Notes under the pieces: generated by a model
What the model was told of the DNA's origin: nothing
Database searches by the model: none
What the model saw: the letters and a program-made list of their open reading frames with translations, nothing else
Translations under genes and position numbers: made by a program
Part shown: piece after piece, positions 59,741 to 64,000 of the stretch
Layout: every line of letters begins with the position of its first letter
How positions within the stretch are numbered: position 1 is the first letter of the stretch
DNA from: CAXTPV01 sp965276715
Lineage (GTDB): Bacteria; Pseudomonadota; Alphaproteobacteria; Acetobacterales; Acetobacteraceae
Direction: 5' to 3'
NCBI GenBank assembly: GCA_965276715.1
Contig: OZ255622.1
Coordinates: 4,275,921 to 4,339,920 of the forward strand
Length of the DNA stretch: 64,000 nt

Positions 59741-61123
59741 TTGGCCTCGCCCTTCCTGGACGGAAACTACGCGCCCGTCGACGACGAGCGCGTCGCGTCC
59801 GGCCTCCCGATCGAGGGCCGCATTCCCGACGGCCTCCGCGGCACGCTGTTCCGCAACGGCCCCAATCCGCATCTCCCACCCGTCGAGCCCTACCACTGGT
59901 TCACCGGCGACGGGATGGTCCATGCGATCACCCTCGGCGAGGGAACGGCCACCTACCGCAACCGCTGGATCAGGACCGCGCGTTTCGAGGCCGAGGCGCG
60001 CGCCGGCCGCGCCCTGTTCGCGGGCTTCGGCCAGCCGCTCACCGAGGCCGCCCGTTCGCTCGACAACGGCGTCGCCAACACGCACATCCTCGCCCACGCG
60101 GGCCGCCTGCTGGCCCTCGAGGAGGCCCATCTCCCCGTCCGGCTCGATCCCGGCGACCTCGCGACCCTCGGCACGGAGGATTTCGGTGGTCTCACGGGCC
60201 GCTTCACCGCCCACCCCAAGACGGATCCGGTGACCGGCCAGCTCGTCTTCTTCAGCTACTCGGCGACCGGCCCGCTCACGCCCGGCATGTCCTGGGGCAC
60301 GATCGAGGCGGACGGCCGTCTCTCCCGGCGCGAGATCTTCGACGCACCCTATTGCAGCATGGTGCACGACTTCGCGGTCACCGCCCGCCACATCGTCTTT
60401 CCGGTCCTGCCGCTGACCGGCGATCTCGGGCGCGCGATGTCCGGCCGTCCGGCCTTCGCGTGGGAGCCGGCGCGCGGCGCCTTCCTCGGCGTGATGCGGC
60501 GGGACGAGGGCGTGCCGGGCCTGCTCTGGCAGCCCTGCGAGACCTGCTTCGTCTTCCACGTCATGAATGCCTATGACGAGCACGCCGAGGTCGTCATCGA
60601 CGTCGTCGAATACGACGAGGCGCCCCTGTTCCCGCACGCCGACGGCAGCCCGCCGGCCGACCCGGTCCGCTCGCGCCTGTGCCGCTGGCATGTCGATCCA
60701 TCCGGCGCCGCCCCGCTTCGGCGCGAGATCCTCCACGACGAAGCGGGCGAGTTCCCGCGCATCGACGAGCGCCGCTCGGGCCTCTCCTACCGCTATGGTT
60801 TCCGGACCTGCCCGCGAACCGACGCGCCCGGCGACGAGATCGTCCGCCACGATCTGCAGGCTCGCACGGTCACCCGCTACGCCCCGCCGGATGGGCAGCG
60901 CCCGTCGGAGGCGGTGTTCGTGCCCGCGTCCGCCGGATCGCCGGAAGGCGAGGGCTGGCTGCTCACGATCGTCCACCGTCCGGCCCGCAACGACAGCGCA
61001 CTGCTCATCCTCGACGCCGCATCCATCGAACGTGGTCCGGTCGCCACCGTCGCCCTGCCGCGCCGCGTCCCGTTCGGCTTTCATGGCACCTGGCAGGATC
61101 AGCCGGCGATCGTCTCGAGCTGA
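59741..61123 (+). CDS. Carotenoid cleavage oxygenase family protein
   Basis: 460 residues from a TTG start four bases after valS. Seven-bladed beta-propeller oxygenase: FRNGPNP, YHWFTGDGMVH, TAHPK (His158), VHDFAVT (His209), CFVFHVMNAY (His273) and PFGFHGTW (His448) provide the four iron-binding histidines. It cleaves carotenoids, apocarotenoids or stilbenes; exact substrate cannot be read. Apparently co-transcribed with valS. Confidence 0.85.
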   Translation: MASPFLDGNYAPVDDERVASGLPIEGRIPDGLRGTLFRNGPNPHLPPVEPYHWFTGDGMVHAITLGEGTATYRNRWIRTARFEAEARAGRALFAGFGQPLTEAARSLDNGVANTHILAHAGRLLALEEAHLPVRLDPGDLATLGTEDFGGLTGRFTAHPKTDPVTGQLVFFSYSATGPLTPGMSWGTIEADGRLSRREIFDAPYCSMVHDFAVTARHIVFPVLPLTGDLGRAMSGRPAFAWEPARGAFLGVMRRDEGVPGLLWQPCETCFVFHVMNAYDEHAEVVIDVVEYDEAPLFPHADGSPPADPVRSRLCRWHVDPSGAAPLRREILHDEAGEFPRIDERRSGLSYRYGFRTCPRTDAPGDEIVRHDLQARTVTRYAPPDGQRPSEAVFVPASAGSPEGEGWLLTIVHRPARNDSALLILDAASIERGPVATVALPRRVPFGFHGTWQDQPAIVSS

Positions 61124-61143
61124 CGCATCTGCGTCCGCCTTCC

Positions 61144-62013
61144 TCAGTCGCCGCGCACGACCTTCGTGGGCGAGCGCTCGAACACCGCGTCGGGCACGAA
61201 GAAGTCCGCGAACAGCGCCTCGTCGCCCGCCTGCGGCGCGTAGATCGAGAAATCGGTCACCCCCGCCGAACGCAGCACCTCCTCGTCGATCAGGAACTGA
61301 CCGGTGCAATCGCGTGAGGGGCGCGTCAGCACCGCGTGCGCCGCGTCCGCCACGATCTCCGGACCGCGGCTCAGACGCGCCATCGCGTCGCCGCCGAGTG
61401 CGAACCGCACCGCCGCGGTGTCGATCGCCGTCAGCGGCCACAGCGAATTCACCGCGACACCGTGCTCCCTGAACTCCTCGGCCATGCCCAGTGTGCACAG
61501 GCTCATCCCGTATTTCGCCATGCTGTAGGCGACATGGCCCTTGAACCAGCGCGCCTCGAGATCGAGCGGCGGCGCGAGATTGAGGATGTGCGGGTTCGTC
61601 GCCCGCAGCAGGTGCGGCAGCGTCAGCTTCGAGCACAGGAAGGTCCCGCGCGCGTTGATCCCGTTCATCAGGTCGTATCGCTTCATGTCCGTCTGCAGCG
61701 TGCCGGTCAGCGCGATGGCGCTCGCGTTGTTGACGCAGATATCGATGCCGCCGAACGCCTCGATCGTCCGATCGACCGCGGCCTGCACCTGCATCTCGTC
61801 ACGGATGTCGCACACCACCGCAAGCGCCCGGCCGCCCGCCGCCTCGATGGAGGAAGCGGCCGTGTGGATCGTGCCCGGTAATTTCGGATGTGGATCGGAC
61901 GTCTTCGCGGCGATCGTGACGTTGGCACCGTCGCGCGCCGCCCGCAGCGCGATCGCCAGCCCGATCCCGCGGCTGCCTCCCGTCATGAACAGGGTCTTGC
62001 CCGCCAGACTCAT
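61144..62013 (-). CDS. Short-chain dehydrogenase/reductase (HSDL2-like)
   Basis: 289 residues, GGAGATC near the start. Rossmann motif FMTGGSRGIGLAI, NNASAI, and catalytic YSMAK. The pattern AAKTSDPHPKLPGTIHTAA is typical of the HSDL2-like SDR branch (the NADP-type after beta2). The usual Ser before the Tyr is replaced within LNLAPPLDL, as in that branch. Convergent with the carotenoid oxygenase gene. Confidence 0.85.
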   Translation of the reverse strand: MSLAGKTLFMTGGSRGIGLAIALRAARDGANVTIAAKTSDPHPKLPGTIHTAASSIEAAGGRALAVVCDIRDEMQVQAAVDRTIEAFGGIDICVNNASAIALTGTLQTDMKRYDLMNGINARGTFLCSKLTLPHLLRATNPHILNLAPPLDLEARWFKGHVAYSMAKYGMSLCTLGMAEEFREHGVAVNSLWPLTAIDTAAVRFALGGDAMARLSRGPEIVADAAHAVLTRPSRDCTGQFLIDEEVLRSAGVTDFSIYAPQAGDEALFADFFVPDAVFERSPTKVVRGD

Positions 62014-62055
62014 CGTCGATCTCCTTCGGGATCCGTTTCGACCGGTGCGATCCCG

Positions 62056-62901
62056 CTATGCGCCATCGGTGAGCCGCTCGGTCGCGTCCCATACCGCACG
62101 CCGCAGCACCGGATCGAGCGCCAGCGGATTGGGTAGCGCAATCCGCTTGTCCTTCAAGTAGCAGCCGCTGACGCCGGCGAGCGCGGGCGACAGCGCCGCG
62201 TGCAACGGGCAAGCCGCCCCTTGCTCCGGCGTCATCAGGAACGGCGTCAGCAGCCGCCACACGACCCCGCCGATCCCTCTCGAAGCCATCAGGCCAGTCG
62301 CGACATCCCCCGGATGGACCACGTTGATCAGGACGCCGTCCGCCCCGAGGCGCGCCGCCCACTCGAACGTCGCCATCGTCATCGCGAGCTTCGAGCGGCC
62401 ATAGGCACGCACCGGGCCCCAGTGCCGGTGCAGTTCCAGATCGTCCGCATCCATCCCGACCCGCTCGGACATGCGCGACCCGACATTGACCACCCGTGCC
62501 TGCCCGCCGGCCCGCAATGCGCCTCTGAGGGCGCGCGTCAGCACGAACGGCGACAGATGGTTCACCGCCAGCACCATCTCGCGCCCCTCGCTGGTCCATT
62601 CGCGAGTCGCGCGAAACACGCCCGCGTTGTTGACCAGCACGTCGACCCGCTCGTGCCTTCCCGCGATCGTCTCCCCGAGCCTGCGTGTCTCGTCCAGCCG
62701 CGAAAGATCGGCCCGGGCGAGCTCGAGCGACGCGCTCGCAATCCGTGTCCCGATGAAGCCGCGCGCCGCCTCCAGGCGTGCGGCGTCCCGTCCCACCAGC
62801 ACCGTGTGCAGGCCCGCCCGGGCCAGATGCAGCGCGATCCATCGCCCGATCCCGCCGGTGGCACCCGTGACCACCGCCACGGGCCGAGTGCTGCCACTCA
62901 C
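62056..62901 (-). CDS. Short-chain dehydrogenase/reductase
   Basis: 281 residues from a GTG at 62901 overlapping the stop of the preceding SDR. VAVVTGATGGIGRWIALHLA, LVNNAGVFRATREW, NVGSRMSERVG and YGRSKLAM give cofactor and Tyr-Lys sites of the retinol-dehydrogenase-like SDR group. Ends with GCYLKDKRIALPNPLA. In operon with the two other SDR genes. Confidence 0.8.
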   Translation of the reverse strand: MSGSTRPVAVVTGATGGIGRWIALHLARAGLHTVLVGRDAARLEAARGFIGTRIASASLELARADLSRLDETRRLGETIAGRHERVDVLVNNAGVFRATREWTSEGREMVLAVNHLSPFVLTRALRGALRAGGQARVVNVGSRMSERVGMDADDLELHRHWGPVRAYGRSKLAMTMATFEWAARLGADGVLINVVHPGDVATGLMASRGIGGVVWRLLTPFLMTPEQGAACPLHAALSPALAGVSGCYLKDKRIALPNPLALDPVLRRAVWDATERLTDGA

Positions 62902-63708
62902 GCCGCGTCTCCGAGCACCATCTCCGCCGCTGGAACGAGGTCCGGCACGATGCACGAGCCGCCCAGCAGGCGTCCCATGCTTCCCGCCGGCAGCAGCGCA
63001 CCCAGCCGCGCCGCGACCCCCCATCCACCACGGGAACACGACCCGCACCCGCCCGCGCGCCACCGCCCGCAGGATCCGCCGCGCCGCTTCGTCCGGCTCC
63101 ATCAATCCGGGCATCGGGAAGTCGTTCCCCGCCGTCATCCGTGTCCGCACGTAGCCGGGGCAGACGCTGGTGAGCTGGATGCCCTGCCGCCGCGCCACGT
63201 GCGCCTGGCCCACGATCCAGGCATCGACCGCCGACTTCGACGCGCAGTACGCGGCCGCCGCCGGCACGGCCACGAACCCCGCCGTCGACGCCAGCGCCGC
63301 GATCCGCCCCCGCCTGCCGTCCCGCGGCGCCTGCGTCCGCATCACCCCGATCGCCGGCAGCACCGTGTTGAGCATGCCGAACAGGTTGGTCTCGAAGATC
63401 GCTCTGACGTCGACATCCGTCTCCGGGCCCACCATCGGGTTGCCCGCCGCGACGCCCGCATTCGCGACCACCAGGTCGAGCCGGCCGGCACGCCCGATCC
63501 AATCCTGCATCCCGTGCCGATCGCAGACGTCCATCACCTGTGCCACCACCCGCGCGCCAAGCGCCGCGCAGGCGCCGGCCGTCTCGTCGAGCGCGTCGGT
63601 CTCCCGATCGCACAGATGCAGGACCGCCCCGGGGCGGGAGCAGGCGACCGCGACCGCCCGGCCGATGCCGTGCGAAGCCCCGGCGATCAGCGTGTGTCGG
63701 ACATCCAT
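62898..63708 (-). pseudogene. Short-chain dehydrogenase gene with a +1 frameshift in a C6 run
   Basis: The N-terminal 225 residues are a normal SDR (LIAGASHGIGRAV, VVANAGVA, LASTAGFVAV, YCASKSAVDA, VCPGYVRTRM). After FPWWMG, at C6 63017-63022, the frame slips; one base fewer restores VAARLGALLPAGSMGRLLGG, up to GDAA and a TGA overlapping the next gene's start. As written, the gene reads through into the neighbouring SDR as one 550-residue ORF. Mutation, strain-specific slippage or sequencing error. Confidence 0.75.
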
Positions 63709-63762
63709 GCCATGGCGGTAGCCCGCCCGGCGCCCTGGCTCAACAGCCTCCGCCGAATTCCC

Positions 63763-64000
63763 TCAACTCAACTGCCCGACATCGCGCACCGCCCCACGCG
63801 CGGCACTCGTCGTCAGCGCGGCGTAGGCTAGCAATGCCTGGCTCACCTTCCGCTCGCGCGAGACCGGCCGGAACGCGCCGATCGCCGACCGTCGCGCGGC
63901 CAGCGTCGCGTCATCCACATCGACCCGCAGCACGCGCGCCGGGATGTCGATCTCGATGATGTCGCCTTCCTCGACCAGGCCGATGGCGCCCCCTTCGGCC
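63763..64000 (-). CDS. ilvD: Dihydroxy-acid dehydratase, C-terminal part (cut by window end)
   Basis: The last 78 codons of the gene: GGAIGLVEEGDIIEIDIPAR, VDDATLAARR, and the ending SQALLAYAALTTSAARGAV match IlvD, the iron-sulfur dehydratase of valine/isoleucine synthesis. The 5' part lies beyond 64000. Confidence 0.85.
   Translation of the reverse strand, partial: AEGGAIGLVEEGDIIEIDIPARVLRVDVDDATLAARRSAIGAFRPVSRERKVSQALLAYAALTTSAARGAVRDVGQLS

Noticed and set aside
59375..61636. 753-residue minus-strand ORF opposite the carotenoid oxygenase gene
   Set aside because: Antisense shadow of a GC-rich gene; composition is typical shadow sequence, and the sense strand has the conserved His ligands.
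62056..63708. A 550-residue bifunctional double-SDR enzyme
   Set aside because: The linker region is wrong-frame sequence; a one-base change in the C6 run restores two ordinary overlapping SDR genes.

Overview
The window is about 53.7 kb of a large contractile-tailed (myovirus-type) prophage, followed by about 10 kb of chromosome from a GC-rich alphaproteobacterium. PopZ-family (DUF2497) and GcrA-type proteins are largely alphaproteobacterial, and the Hint_2-type protein in the phage is a family common in Acetobacteraceae. Rhodospirillales/Acetobacteraceae is therefore my best guess, by inference only. The right prophage end lies at a tRNA-Cys gene (53781-53851, minus), with a tyrosine integrase transcribed towards it. 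No second copy of the tRNA 3' end was seen in the left part, so the left prophage end is probably outside the window.

Layout, left to right. 1-1.8 kb: a partial ORF, remnants of a late gene and of a second integrase, an RHH regulator and three small plus-strand genes. 1.8-6.3 kb (minus): lysis/accessory block with holin-like proteins, papain-like peptidase, GH24 lysozyme, lipoproteins, and a plus-strand tRNA-Leu(UAA). 6.3-18.2 kb (minus): tail fibre, baseplate I/J/W/V/hub, LysM protein, GpU-like protein, tape measure, tail chaperone with a -1 frameshift site, tube and sheath. 18.2-24 kb: an inserted cassette of a Hint-domain protein, a 1510-residue exported beta-helix protein and a small secreted repeat protein. 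24-32.5 kb: neck proteins, major capsid, scaffold, portal, terminases. 32.5-33.5 kb: a TnpB remnant and a possible late regulator.

33.5-44.8 kb (minus) is the early/replication operon: XRE regulator, VapE-type helicase with adjacent iteron-like repeats, prim-pol, VRR-NUC, SF2 helicase, DNA methyltransferase, SNF2-like helicase, and a run of overlapping DNA-binding proteins including a GcrA homologue. 44.6-46 kb is the immunity region: Cro-like gene, CI-like repressor and a 13-bp palindrome (TGGCATTTTGCCA) repeated on both sides. 46-53.7 kb (plus) is the second early operon: zinc-finger protein, pentapeptide-repeat protein, Sak4-type recombinase with an SSB-like partner, many small genes, DUF551, DUF4031 and DUF5131 proteins, excisionase and integrase. 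Overall this is a lambda-like plan in mirror image.

The host part carries pcm, a TolC-family outer membrane protein, popZ, valS, a carotenoid oxygenase, three short-chain dehydrogenase genes (one with a frameshift in a C6 run) and the 3' end of ilvD. The phage late operon also contains several hairpin+T terminators and a two-gene opposite-strand cassette next to the tape measure gene.
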